The notes under the pieces: generated by a model
Databases searched by the model: none
What the model was told of the DNA's origin: nothing
The model's input: only the letters and a program-made list of their open reading frames with translations
NCBI GenBank assembly: GCA_036346355.1
Contig: CM070584.1
Coordinates: 54,147,097 to 54,211,096, forward strand
Direction of reading: 5' to 3'
DNA: 64,000 bases
From: Rhipidocladum racemiflorum
Taxonomy: Eukaryota > Streptophyta > Magnoliopsida > Poales > Poaceae
Shown: positions 1 through 10,400 of the stretch, piece after piece
Position numbering within the stretch: the first letter of the stretch is position 1
Layout of the letters: every line of letters starts with the position of its first letter
Made by a program: the position numbers and the translations under genes

Positions 1-261
1 GTCATCGCTTTATGGTTGTGTGTTGTGCTCTCACTCAAGAAGCAGCAGCAATAGCAAGGGCAAGAGGCTAGTTCTTTGCTTCAACTCTCCCTCAAGGAGG
101 CGTCATAACCGCTGATCACAAAGTGAATCACCGTTTTCAAGCACTGGGCTTGTGGGCTACAGTTGGCCTCACCACCTGTCCACCTCCATCATGTGGTGGG
201 ATATAGCCCAAAAGCAGTGCAAATGCACAGCAAAATATACAATTTTGAGAGAGAGAATCTT
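1..261. other. unassigned flank left of the MULE
   Basis: No open frame, repeat or RNA gene could be supported here. The segment lies outside the long terminal repeat of the element that starts near 262. The exact outer end of that element is uncertain, so a few tens of bases may belong to it. Confidence 0.4.
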
Positions 262-712
262 ATAGCTAAAAACTTGGAATTTTTTAAAATAATATCATTT
301 TAAATACAATTTACAGAATTAATATGCTAGTGAAAAAATAATGAAAATACCATTCTGTAGCCGTTTGAAATGGTGACAGTCCGTCTGTCGCCATTTCAAT
401 TGGCAACAGAGGGGTGAATTTGAACTGTCGTCTTGCCTCTCTGTCGCCGGTTGAAACGGCGACAGAGGGAAATGGCGATAGAGGAGCCTCTGTTGCCGTT
501 TCAACTGGCGACAGAGGAGCATTTTAGCTCTCGCTGCAGCAAATCAAACCAGAGTCGAGCATCAAAAAAAAGAAAGAAAGAAAGAAAGCAGAGAAAGAGG
601 GGAAAGAGGGAGAGGAAGAAGAGGGGGAGAAGGAGCAGGAGGAGGTGAAGGAGAAATAGGGGAGGATGAGGAGGAAGGAGAAGGAAGAAGAGGAGAAAGA
701 AGAGTGTCGCAA
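262..712. repeat. left long terminal inverted repeat of the MULE
   Basis: The AT-rich outer part (about 262-330) matches the reverse complement of 6350-6419 with small gaps. Then come palindromic units around 358-525 in which CTGTCGCC and GGCGACAG flank a TTTGAAA-like core. The inner part, 565-705, is almost pure purine and corresponds to the pyrimidine tract at 6040-6165. Confidence 0.75.
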
Positions 713-726
713 TTTTGCAGGTATTT

Positions 727-1345
727 TTTTTATTGTAGTGACCAGATTAATTAGGTTGTAAGTAATTAGTTATGTAGAGTAGCAATTATAATTTACATAG
801 AAGACTTAGCGACCAGATTAATTAGATTTGTAAGTAATTAGTTGTGTAGAATAGCAATATTTTTTTTAGATACACGATTTAGCAATCAAAGTAATTAGAT
901 TTTAAGTAATTAGTTGTGTCGAATAGCAGAACTTATTCTAGATACACAATGTAGCGACCAGATTAATTAGGTTTGTAAGTAATTAGTTGTGCAGAATAGT
1001 AATATTTTTATAGATACACAATTCCGCGATCAGAGCAATTAGATTTGTAAGTACTTAGCTATGTTGAATAGCAGTACTTATTTTAGATACATGATGTAGC
1101 GACCGGATTAATTAGGTTTGTAAATAAATAGTTGTGTAGAATAGCAATATTTATTAGATACATGATTTAGCGATCAGAGTAATTAGATTTGTAAGTAATT
1201 ACCTGCGTCGAATTGTAGTACTTATTTAGATACACGATGTAGTAACCAGATTAATTAGGTTTGTAAGTAATTAGCTGTGTAGAATATCGATAGTTTTTTA
1301 TATACACGATTTAGCGATCAGATTAATTAGCTGTGTAGAGTGTCT
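727..1345 (+). repeat. about 72-bp tandem repeat, 8-9 degenerate copies
   Basis: The phrase GATTAATTAGGTTTGTAAGT or a variant recurs near 743, 814, 886, 958, 1031, 1103, 1174, 1247 and 1321, so the period is about 72 bp. Alternate units differ consistently (GACCAGATTAATTAG versus GATCAGAGTAATTAG), which suggests an underlying 144-bp pair. It lies between the left terminal repeat and the transposase exon and could be part of the element's promoter or leader. Confidence 0.8.
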
Positions 1346-1402
1346 ATCGTTTTTGTACATAGGTAGAGTAGTATTAAGAATTTTGTGAAATGCTTGACAG
1401 GT

Positions 1403-2450
1403 ATGGATGAACGAGTGCAATTTAAAATACACTACAGAGAAGGGGTTCCTCACATGGGTTCACAAGGGGTGGAATTTCCATTTTCCAAGTGTCGTGGCTA
1501 GCCTGTCACGTGCATGGGAGCGTTCATGGAGCACGGTTAGAAGATGGTTACTAGATGTTCTCGTTGGACTATGAATTGCATGATCGAAAGCTGCACGTAG
1601 CAGGATGTCGGAGACGGGATTGCATGTACTGGGAGTTAGTGGAACTAAAAAGGCTGAAGTCGTGGAGTTCGTATGAAACAATGGTGATTGAGAAAGGGTG
1701 GCCGTTAGTATTGTTGGCACAAGCATTTCTAAAATCCAATGTCGTCGAAGCAACACAGGAGGAGGTTGTTGGTGATGAACCGGAGGAAGTTACAGAGAGC
1801 AGCCAAGCTAGAGAATGTTTAGTGATACATGATGTTAGTTCAGGTCAGGAGGCAGTGCAACCCGAGGAAGTTGATGTTCTAGTAGCAGAGGTGCAGGAAC
1901 CAATGGGTGTGGCAGACAAGGGAGAACATATTGAATCGCTGGTGCAATCGATGGACACAGAGAGCCATGACTAGGAGGCTTTAAGTAATGACGAAGAGGA
2001 TGAAGAGTCTTTCCTTGCGGAGTGGGATGAATGTCGGTTCGATAGGCTAATGGTCAACGAGGGTGAAGATGTCGCATGGGGATATGATCGGAATGAGGTG
2101 CGGTAAGATGCAATTTACAAGAATAAATGTGAGTTGCAGGAAGCAATGACCACATAGGCAGTTTCGCAGCGTAGACCCTTTAAGGTTATGAAGTCAGATC
2201 AACAGGTGTATGATGCCAGATGTCAGATGAAGGGTTGCCCATGGCGTGTCCATGCTTATCAACCTAAGTGGGACACCATTTAAAAGTGTTCTATAGTCAT
2301 CCCACACACATGCGTGCTAATGGAGTCTACGCAGTCGCATATAAACATATCTTCAGGCTTTGTTGCTAATGCAATGTACGAGGAGGTTATTGGTAACCTG
2401 GATTTAGAGCTACGTGCCATCATACTTGCAATAGAGCAGAGGTTCCATCA
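1403..2450 (+). pseudogene. MuDR-type transposase N-terminal region, broken
   Basis: Autonomous MULE transposases begin with a DNA-binding region and continue into a DDE-type MULE catalytic domain. Here a splice acceptor-like CAG precedes the ATG at 1403. The frame containing WPLVLLAQ (1699-1722) looks like the N-terminal part of rice MULE proteins. After an acidic stretch come a CPWRVHAYQPKW-like segment (around 2235-2275) and an H-T-C motif (around 2305), the signature of the MuDR DNA-binding domain. In-frame stops occur near 1972, 2104, 2155 and 2281, and frames shift. The text stops resembling transposase after about 2440 and changes directly to PMD sequence. The catalytic domain therefore appears to be deleted or replaced. 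Confidence 0.75.
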
Positions 2451-4616
2451 TACTGAGGACGCGGTGGTGCCCGACGACGGAGTGGCGAACGGAGTTCCTG
2501 GATCGGTTCGCGAGTGTGCTACCTAAGGAAGCAGGGTACACACTTTTCACTTCTGCACATGGCCCGACGCAGAAGTGGCTCGTGCAGTTCTACATAAGTG
2601 CAGTTCAATTTGTCTCATCTTATATTTCGTTTTCCCTTGTAGTTCTGGATCTGAGCATTATGTTTTGCAGCCCGAGAGGATGGCAGACGGAGCAGGGGAG
2701 TACGTTATCAGCCGACACTTCGAGGCGCACCTACTCTGGTTGTTCGGCTGTGTCTTGTTTTGCTCGTCCCACGGGGACAACATCGACAAGCACATGATCT
2801 AGTTCGCGAGGACGATCGTGGACGTCGACCTGCAGGAGCTCCCACAGCTGGCTTGGGGACCAGTTGTACTCGCTGTCACCTACCGGGCCCTGTGCGACGA
2901 GTGTCGTCGTGTGGCGGACTCCTCCATTCTCACCGAGTACCCTTTGCTGCTTCAGTTGTGGTCGTTCAAGAGGTTTCAGATCGAATGTCCGTAGATGGAC
3001 TTGACACTTTACAACGCATGCTTCTACGGGCCCCCCAAGGATGACGTTGACCGTCTTACCATGGGGACGTTGTGGTGTCGCCGACGGGTTAGTATAATCA
3101 ACTTTATCGTCAATTATATAATAATTTCCCATGTTTCGTAATAACGGTCGCCTATTTTGCTTTTGTGCAGTCGACTTTCACCCTAATTACGTCGCACGCT
3201 TCGTACCCCGAATATGTAGTGATATTTGACCAGCTGATGGATGATTGCGTCATCTGGCGCCCGTACCTCCCAGAGCTCGTCGGCACGCGAGCACCTCAGG
3301 GCCTCTCGCTGCAGTGCACCAGTGACGCCGCCTTCTGGCTGACATGGCGTCACCTGGTGTTTGACGTGTTCGTGGAGACCTATGTCGCCCACCGTGTGAT
3401 GAGGCAGTTCGGTCTCCGGCAGGTGTTCCTTGTCCCTACTGGTGACGTCGTCCCACTGAACGTCCACACGTTAGTTCTCTTTTACATCACTTTCAATTGC
3501 ATCAGTCTTTCAGATGTCCTTGCTAATGAGGTTATGTTGTGAATCTCTTTATGCAAACAGACACGCAAGGGCTTTGTTGGTACTGCGAGTTGGGCGGCAC
3601 GCATGTTGCCTCATGCTCAGTAGTGGGCACAGGTGTTGGCGGACGTGCACGAGGAGGCTACTCCTTACGACCACGACATGTACGATGACTACATCCGGTG
3701 GTTCAGCCCATGCACACGCATTTAAGTTGTGCGTGTCGTGGACTCACCTCCGAGGCACATTCCCTCGATGGCTGACACCTACCTTACATAGCCAGACTCT
3801 GCTTTTCATCGATCAGTTAGTACTTCTTTTCACATATCGTATAATGTAGCATTAATACAATATCAGCATATAACAAGCCTTTCAACGCGTACGCAGAGTG
3901 ACCTTGCAAGGGAGGTTTTGGAGGTCGTCGCCGCACTGATGGCCGGAGTCGGCAGGGGAGACAGGTTGGAGGTCATCATGGAGCACCTGCGAGGGGCGTT
4001 GCAGCGTGTTTACGCGAAGGCCTCTCGCATCATCCAGCTTATGTCCTGCAAAAGGCCTAGGGACGACGACGTGGTATAGGTCCTAGGCTGTTCCTCTGCT
4101 GTACGTGGGCGACATACGACACACACCGCACCCCCCCCCACAGCGCAGACACAGACTACCCCTCCACCCAACATCCCGGAGGGCTCCAACTGGCACCGTT
4201 CCGCGCTGTTTGTCCACATTACTGCAGGTACACTTTCGTGGTCTCATTTCGTCTATTACATTCTTTACAATATGTGTTGTACTAACGTGAAATGTTTGTC
4301 AGGAGCCGTCGATGATCAAAGCGCTACCCACTTAGGCGACTCGTTCCACTTCGACGACGCCGTTATCGAAGATTGGTTGACGGACCCCCACCAGCAGTCG
4401 CCGGGTGTCGTCCTTAGTCCATCTCAGCTCCCCGATGCTCCCAGACCGAGTCAGCCTTCGCAGGCCATCTTCGCTATTCCAACAGCACCATTACGACCTG
4501 CTAGGAGTACTCGTGGACTGCCCCCGGACCACATGACATATTCATCTAGACATGTTCTGCGTCATAAGCGGCCGAGGACCACACGAGGGGTCGCACCGCG
4601 CAGGGGCGCTAGCTAG
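2451..4616 (+). pseudogene. plant mobile domain (PMD, MAIN-like) gene, degenerate
   Basis: PMD proteins (MAIN/MAIL family, often annotated as phosphatase 7 long-form homologs) exist as host genes and as cargo of plant transposons. PMD-like blocks run in order: a WRTEFLDRF segment near 2485; HFEAHLLWLFGCVLF near 2719; WGPVVLAVTYRALCDECRR near 2856; LLLQLWSFKRFQIECP near 2950; then WRPYLPELVG near 3260 and VMRQFGLRQVFLVP near 3400. The last is a family hallmark. Introns are suggested at about 2596-2670, 3087-3169 (GTTAG to GTGCAG) and 3472-3560. A Pro/Ser/Arg-rich tail ends with a stop at 4614-4616. Stops near 2800, 2991 and 3620 break the reading, so this copy is probably not functional. The N-terminal PMD start is missing at the junction with the transposase remnant. 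Confidence 0.75.
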
Positions 4617-4727
4617 TTTTTTTTCCTTCATACCTGATGTACTAATCGATTATGATATATTCTGGAAATTTAGTTTGATTTCTTTTGTTTTGATGATTCC
4701 TTTCCTATTCGAATTATCTATTTTACT

Positions 4728-4930
4728 GTGATTTGACAACACGCAGATAATAGCTGTCCTATCGAATGGACAACACGCACTAGCAGTTTTGCATAGTGAT
4801 TTGACAACACGTAAATAATAGTTGTGTCCCACCGATTGGACAACACGCACCAGCAGCTTTGCAGAGCGATTTGACAACACGCACCAGTAGCTTTGCAGTT
4901 AGATTTAACAACACTCTGCGCACCGTGGAG
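4728..4930 (+). repeat. degenerate tandem units in the MULE intergenic region
   Basis: The motif GATTTGACAACACGCA recurs with variants at about 4731, 4797 and 4868, and GGACAACACGCAC at 4769 and 4837. The units are about 33 and 66-70 bp. They lie between the PMD gene and the GRF gene and may be promoter-type repeats of the downstream gene. Confidence 0.6.
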
Positions 4931-5039
4931 TGACAATACAATGTCTACTTTTCTCTCTAGAGTGGAGTGACATGGCCTATAAATACAACCAGCCACCCAA
5001 GCAACGCTTCTTCACTACCCTATCCTCCACTACATTACA

Positions 5040-5824
5040 ATGACAGACAGAGGAGGCACCTCAAGACGTGGGAGGGGTCGTCGGGGAAGACAGGGTAATA
5101 CCGCACCTCGAGCCACCGACCTTTCATGGTTTCGAGGCCGCGACCCTTCACTCGAGGAATGTGATATCTACGGTCCCTACAACCACGATCCCACAGCGCA
5201 GATCTCCTTTGCTACAACACGAAAAATCCAATCCACTACGGCCGCCCACTTGACCACCTAATCTGGTCAACATGCAAGCACGACCTCGACGCCGTTGTCC
5301 AGGTTTGCGAGCGGCCTCTTTCCAGCCCAGGACGTTGTTTCTACCGATGCCCTCTATTCATGGTAACCATTACAACTCTTACATACCATTCCACGCATAT
5401 CCTATATGACATGCACTCTAACTTGCAGACCGAGAATTGTAAATACACCGAATGGCTAGACAAACCATTTCCGCAAGCAGCTGAACATTACATCACCACA
5501 TTACTAGTACGCCTTTATGAAAAGAAAGAGGAACTCACTGAGGTGGAGAACAAGAAAGACCAGCTCCGCAGGCAGAACTTAGAACTCCAAACCCAGAACG
5601 ACGACATACACTGTCAAAGGCTCAGGGAGAGGAACAATGAGGAGACCGTGCACCTCAGCAGCGACTACCATACTTACTACTGTTGCAGCAATGTGAGTTG
5701 CAGTTGTGCTTGCCACTACCGCGACCACCAGGCCGTCCACGCCGTCCCGATGATCAACACTCCATGTGGGTGTTGTATGGTTACTCATTCGAGCCTTCCG
5801 CATAGGGTACAACAGCCAGCATGA
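5040..5824 (+). CDS. GRF-type zinc-finger protein with coiled coil, TE-borne
   Basis: GRF zinc fingers are short nucleic-acid-binding modules and are frequent in plant transposon genes. Reading frame 2 from about 5231 gives a block with GRPLDHLIWSTC, then CERPLSSPGRCFYRCP, then an intron 5363-5428 (GTAACC to TTGCAG), then ENCKYTEW. Together these give the Cys residues, the GR-FY-CP core and the C-x-Y-x-x-W ending of the family. Downstream is a Lys/Glu-rich stretch (5515-5620) predicted to form a coiled coil, ending at 5824. The Arg/Gly-rich N-terminus beginning at ATG 5040 is in a different frame, so a frameshift lies between about 5200 and 5231 or the true start is elsewhere. It is the third gene of the MULE. 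Confidence 0.65.
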
Positions 5825-6029
5825 CTGCTTTATAATTCCAAAAGGCATGCATGTATCTTGACTATATTTTCCGTTCATATTTTCTCCATGTCATCACGCC
5901 ATATCGCCATGTCTATTTGCATAATTTCTATGTCATGTTGTGTCCACAATGCCATACTATGTAAACTATTATTTCTATGTCATACTATATGCCCTTATAT
6001 ATTTTTATACATTTTTTGTTTTTAAATTA

Positions 6030-6419
6030 TGCTATGCTATTTTCTTTCTCCTCTCCCTTCTCGTCTTCTCTTCATCCTCTTTCCTCTTCTCCTCATCATT
6101 TCTTTTTCTCCTCTTCTTTTTTCTCCTGTTCTTCTTTTTTCTTCCCTCTACCTCCTCTTTCTCCCCCCCCCCCCTTTTTAGTTTTGGGCTGCGCGCTTTG
6201 AATTGGCGACAGAGATGTATCGCTATTTCAATTAGTGATGGACTCTGTCGCGCTTTGAAACGACGACAAACTCTCTGTCGCCATTTCAAACGGCGACAGA
6301 GAGGTTGTCACCATTTTAAATAGCTACAGTTAGATATTTTTGCTATTTTTTAATCGGTCTATCATTTCTATAAATTTTCATTAAAATTATATTATTTAAA
6401 AAATTCTAAAAACTTGCAT
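6030..6419. repeat. right long terminal inverted repeat of the MULE
   Basis: This is the inverted counterpart of 262-712. It has a pyrimidine tract at 6040-6165 ending in a run of C, then palindromic CTGTCGCC/GGCGACAG units at 6200-6310, then the AT-rich outer part. Sequence divergence from the left arm is visible, so the element is not recent. Confidence 0.75.
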
Positions 6420-7478
6420 ATAATCAAACAGACCCGGGACCACAACGTGCGTATAAGGGTATAACAATATCAAGATCCCAGCACCACTGTGCTATTATAC
6501 AACACTGATGTATTACACGCAATCTTGTTTTGTACACAACAAAATAATTAGAACTGTTATAACCTCTGATGAGTATCAAGTCTTTTGCAGGTAATCTTGA
6601 AGTACTCACTCAAAAGCCTCACACAAATATTAAAGATGCATAAATATTAAAGCATAAATGAAGGGTTGATAGTGATTACTTACCCCTTCGCTTAATTGTT
6701 TAATTTAAGATTTGTGTAACTTGCATTGAGAGGAAAAGCATAGAAACACTGCTCTAAAAGAGAAATAGAAGCTACAACAGATCGATTGGACAAAAAGGCA
6801 GCGAAGTGAAGAGAGAACATTACGCTAACACCCAATACCAAATAGCACAATAAGAGAGAACAGAACATAGCTAAAGAGACATGCAGCACAAAAAGCATAA
6901 TGCATTCTTGGCAAAAAGACTCGTTGCAATGAAGAAATGCAGCTTTACATGGGCCTGGACCATACGTCACATAAAAAAGGGTTATTACAGGACAAATGAA
7001 AAGGAGCTAGATGGAGGAACATGGTACAGAGTCATGGTTTTGGCTCACGTGTTACTTCGAACAGGAGAGAGCAGGAAAGTCTCAACAGTCTATTTGGGCA
7101 TGGCAGCATAGGCTGATCCTACAATGGGCGTTTGGAACCTTCCAAAACCACCTTTGAGGACTTAAAAGTATTACTCAGCAATTCAGTCATAGCAAAAAAA
7201 AAAATCTCAAAAGGCTTCAAAACGTGTACTTACATATGATGCAGGTTGATGGCCTCAACAAATGCATTCTCCATTGATTAGCACCATCTGATCAATTCCT
7301 ATGAAAGGCATCATTTGGCATTTTGGCCACAGTACATAAAAAAGCAGCAGCCCAAATCTTCCCTCAAAGAGTCTTCAAGACTGACGATATCTCCCTTTTG
7401 AGAAGCACGCCTTGAAACCAATTCTGCACCCACCAACATAGACAGAGATATTGGAGCGATAATGGATGCATGGACGCG
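6420..7478. other. spacer between the MULE and the FAM91 3' end
   Basis: No gene is supported. The segment is AT-rich with several short open frames that lack family features. The part nearest 7478 is expected to hold the 3' untranslated region of the minus-strand FAM91 gene. Confidence 0.4.
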
Positions 7479-10400
7479 TCATATCATGGTTGATGAAGCT
7501 GCTGATGCCTCAGCTATCAGCCAGAGAGGTTGGCGTGCTTGAAGGCAAGCACCGATATCGAAGGGATATAATTCTGCTCCATCAAATATAAGATTTACTC
7601 CCGGTAAGGCTACATCCTTGCTGTCTGCATCTTCTGGATCTGGTTTTCCTTCATGGATGGATGATTGCTCTTTAGAGACAGGTTTGGTGGCAGCCTCGTC
7701 ATGCTCAGGAAGTGCATATGATCTTTTGAGGTTCAGAACATAAACATTAGTCACCAGTAAATAAGTATGAGAAGAACCATATGAATCTTATGGCATGAAA
7801 TCATTAACTACAAAGAATGTAACAAATGCACAAATACCTGACAATGCTCCCATCAAAGCCCACAACTTCTGTGCGGCATCTCTGCCGTCCAACAAGTTTC
7901 AGCCTCTCGTGTTCACTTGGGGCTCCTCCGTAGGTTGGTGATGAAGGACCATTAAGAGGATTCCATGTGCCACTAATACTATTGATTAAAGCGCGGGGTA
8001 AGTCCCTTGAGCTTCCTCGCTTGTTAAATAACTTTGCTATTGGACCAGTTGCTTGATATTCACTACAAAGCTCTCTCAGCCGCCTTCTTACATTTTGCAT
8101 CACATCATAATGTTCAGTGAGATCTTCTTTCTGAAGTATATGGGATGCAGCCACCCTTTCACAAATTCTCTCACATAACTTTGGATTGAACAAGGGAATT
8201 CCAAACTCCAAGCTCAAAGGCACCCACTGATAACTTCCATTTTCTGGGCAAAACTTATCTGGTTCAACAAGCCTGTGAAGTCTTAATAAACGAAGGTAGC
8301 CAAGTGTGCACAACTCAAATTTACTGGATAAGTCTTTCAATACTGAGGTCAAATTTAAGACCTGTTCCTTTGGCAAATTAGTTTGAGCTACCACAGATGC
8401 AATTGACTGATCATCATTCTTCAGGGGTAAAGGGATATCCACAGTTACAAGGTTTCCTGATGCGTCAAGATCATTTATGCTAAGTGGTTGCACTAGCACA
8501 GCAGATTGTTTAATCATCGAGTTCAAGCAGTGTAATAGTAGGTTGCCCTTGACTAAGTTCCCTTCAAACTTCCCTCCTAGTCCACCCACCACAGAGCAAT
8601 CCCAAGACCATATCAGTGCCTTTTCACAACCAGCTAATGGTTCAGGCAGCAATCTACAACGCTGTCCTTTCATGAAAACAGCAGATAATGGTCCACAATG
8701 CCCTGCTGTATACAATACTAGCTTCAACCAAGGTGTCATGGATGAATAAGAGGGTGGACCAAAATGAACTGGGCCCGAAGGACCGGGAAGAACTGATGAA
8801 GAAGGAAGAGGAACCATTGACACAATAATGTCATAGTCCCGGAGAAATAGCCGTTCCAGTGTTGCTGGAGCAAGCGATGCTAAGCTCTCACATCGAAGAA
8901 TATCAACTCTGTACTTCCTTTTAATCTTCAACATATTAGTGTCAGTAGAGCCATCTAGTTGCATAGTCCCACCATTTTCAGCGTCATTCCTCAACATGCT
9001 TTCCCCGCTTTCTGATAAAGCCATTGACGGTGGCAGTGTATTCCCATCTTTATTATCTAAATCACCTATAGAGTGGTTATTTTGGGGCAATTCGTCACAG
9101 CCATCCTCGCCAGTGCCCTCAATGTTTACGTTGGTCAAATGGGCAGTAACATTGTCATGCAAGGAGCTTGTTAGATTGTTTGCTTCACTAGCTTTATCAG
9201 AGTTCTCATGTGTAGAAACTCCACCAGACCGTAAACACTCTAGGAAGCATCGCAGACTGAATGCATGATTAGCAAACTCCTCTAGCACACCCTCAAATTT
9301 CTTTCCCTCTAAACTAGCCAGATCACTGCATAGTTCCGCGATGCAAGAATCACCTAATTTTCCAGCTTCGTATAGAATGACAGCATGAGATTTTAAACCT
9401 GCAGCAGTTGATGAAGGTGCTCAGTGCAGTATCTATTAAGGCAGTTGATTGTGTATTAAACTATTAATCAGTACTGAAAAACTATCATTTGAATCATCAA
9501 TGTAAAAGAGAACAAGAGATCACTACATCTCTATATTGCGTAAAATATACAGAAATTGAAAAAAAAAAAATCTTAACTGTAGAATATGAGTGTTCCAAGT
9601 CAATAATTTTGAAGAGATTTCAGCTCAAAATCTTAAATATTCTGCATTTGAAATAAAGAGAACCTCTAACCTGGGGACAATGAACCCATCATCAAGTATG
9701 AAGTAACATTGGCATCCACGACAAAACCTACATGAGCAGTTCCAGAGATTTTCCTGAGTCCATCAGCATCAATGGTAAGCAACTGTTGACCAGAATTTTC
9801 TGAGTTGATACTTTCATTTGAACCTTCTTCATCATCACTAAGAATGTTACTGGGAAATGCAGGGACACCTTCATCAAGCACAGAGTCTGCATCCAAAAGT
9901 TTTACAGCCCAGCCCAGTCGACAAGCAAATGATGCAGCTGCCTGCAGCTGATTAAGGTCAGCCTGTAAAGTTGCAGCCAATTCAGCAACAGTAGCATTAG
10001 CACTTGACACAACAAATACAGCATAAAGTAGCCTGCAGTCAAGAAAATCAGGTAATCACTATGATGGCAATAAAGAATTACAAGTAACCACCGTAGCCAA
10101 AGACGTTGACCACGCAAGTGAAGGAGCATATGTAGAACCCAATCTCGATAATTGAGACCATCAAAAATAACCAGGCAGCGAGGGACAGAAACGGTTCCCA
10201 AGGAAGAACCGGAAGACAACAACATTTTTTTAGCCGAACCGACTGAGGGAGCCAAGCCGACGGAGTGAGCCGGAGCTGACTCGGAACCAGAACCCATATT
10301 AAATTGAAATCCGATCGATCGATTGATTATCACCTTGCTTCAACTGGGGCGATCGGAGACAAGCGGGAGGCGGAGCAGCCCGCGATGGTGCACGAGCGGG

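Larger units (their letters stand above)
262..6419 (+). mobile_element. Mutator-like element (MULE) carrying PMD and GRF genes
   Basis: The two ends are long inverted repeats of each other, about 262-712 and 6030-6419. Each contains an AT-rich outer part, several copies of short palindromes built on CTGTCGCC/GGCGACAG, and a purine tract on the left matched by a pyrimidine tract on the right. Inside, on the plus strand, are a MuDR-type transposase N-terminus, a plant mobile domain gene and a GRF zinc-finger gene. Long terminal inverted repeats plus MuDR homology are characteristic of MULEs. The transposase lacks a visible catalytic region and has stop codons, so the copy is inferred to be non-autonomous now. 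I could not fix the outermost bases or find the expected 9-bp target duplication, so the ends are approximate. Confidence 0.8.

Noticed and set aside
1460..1756. 98-residue minus-strand frame in the MULE
   Set aside because: Shadow of the MuDR-like region on the plus strand.
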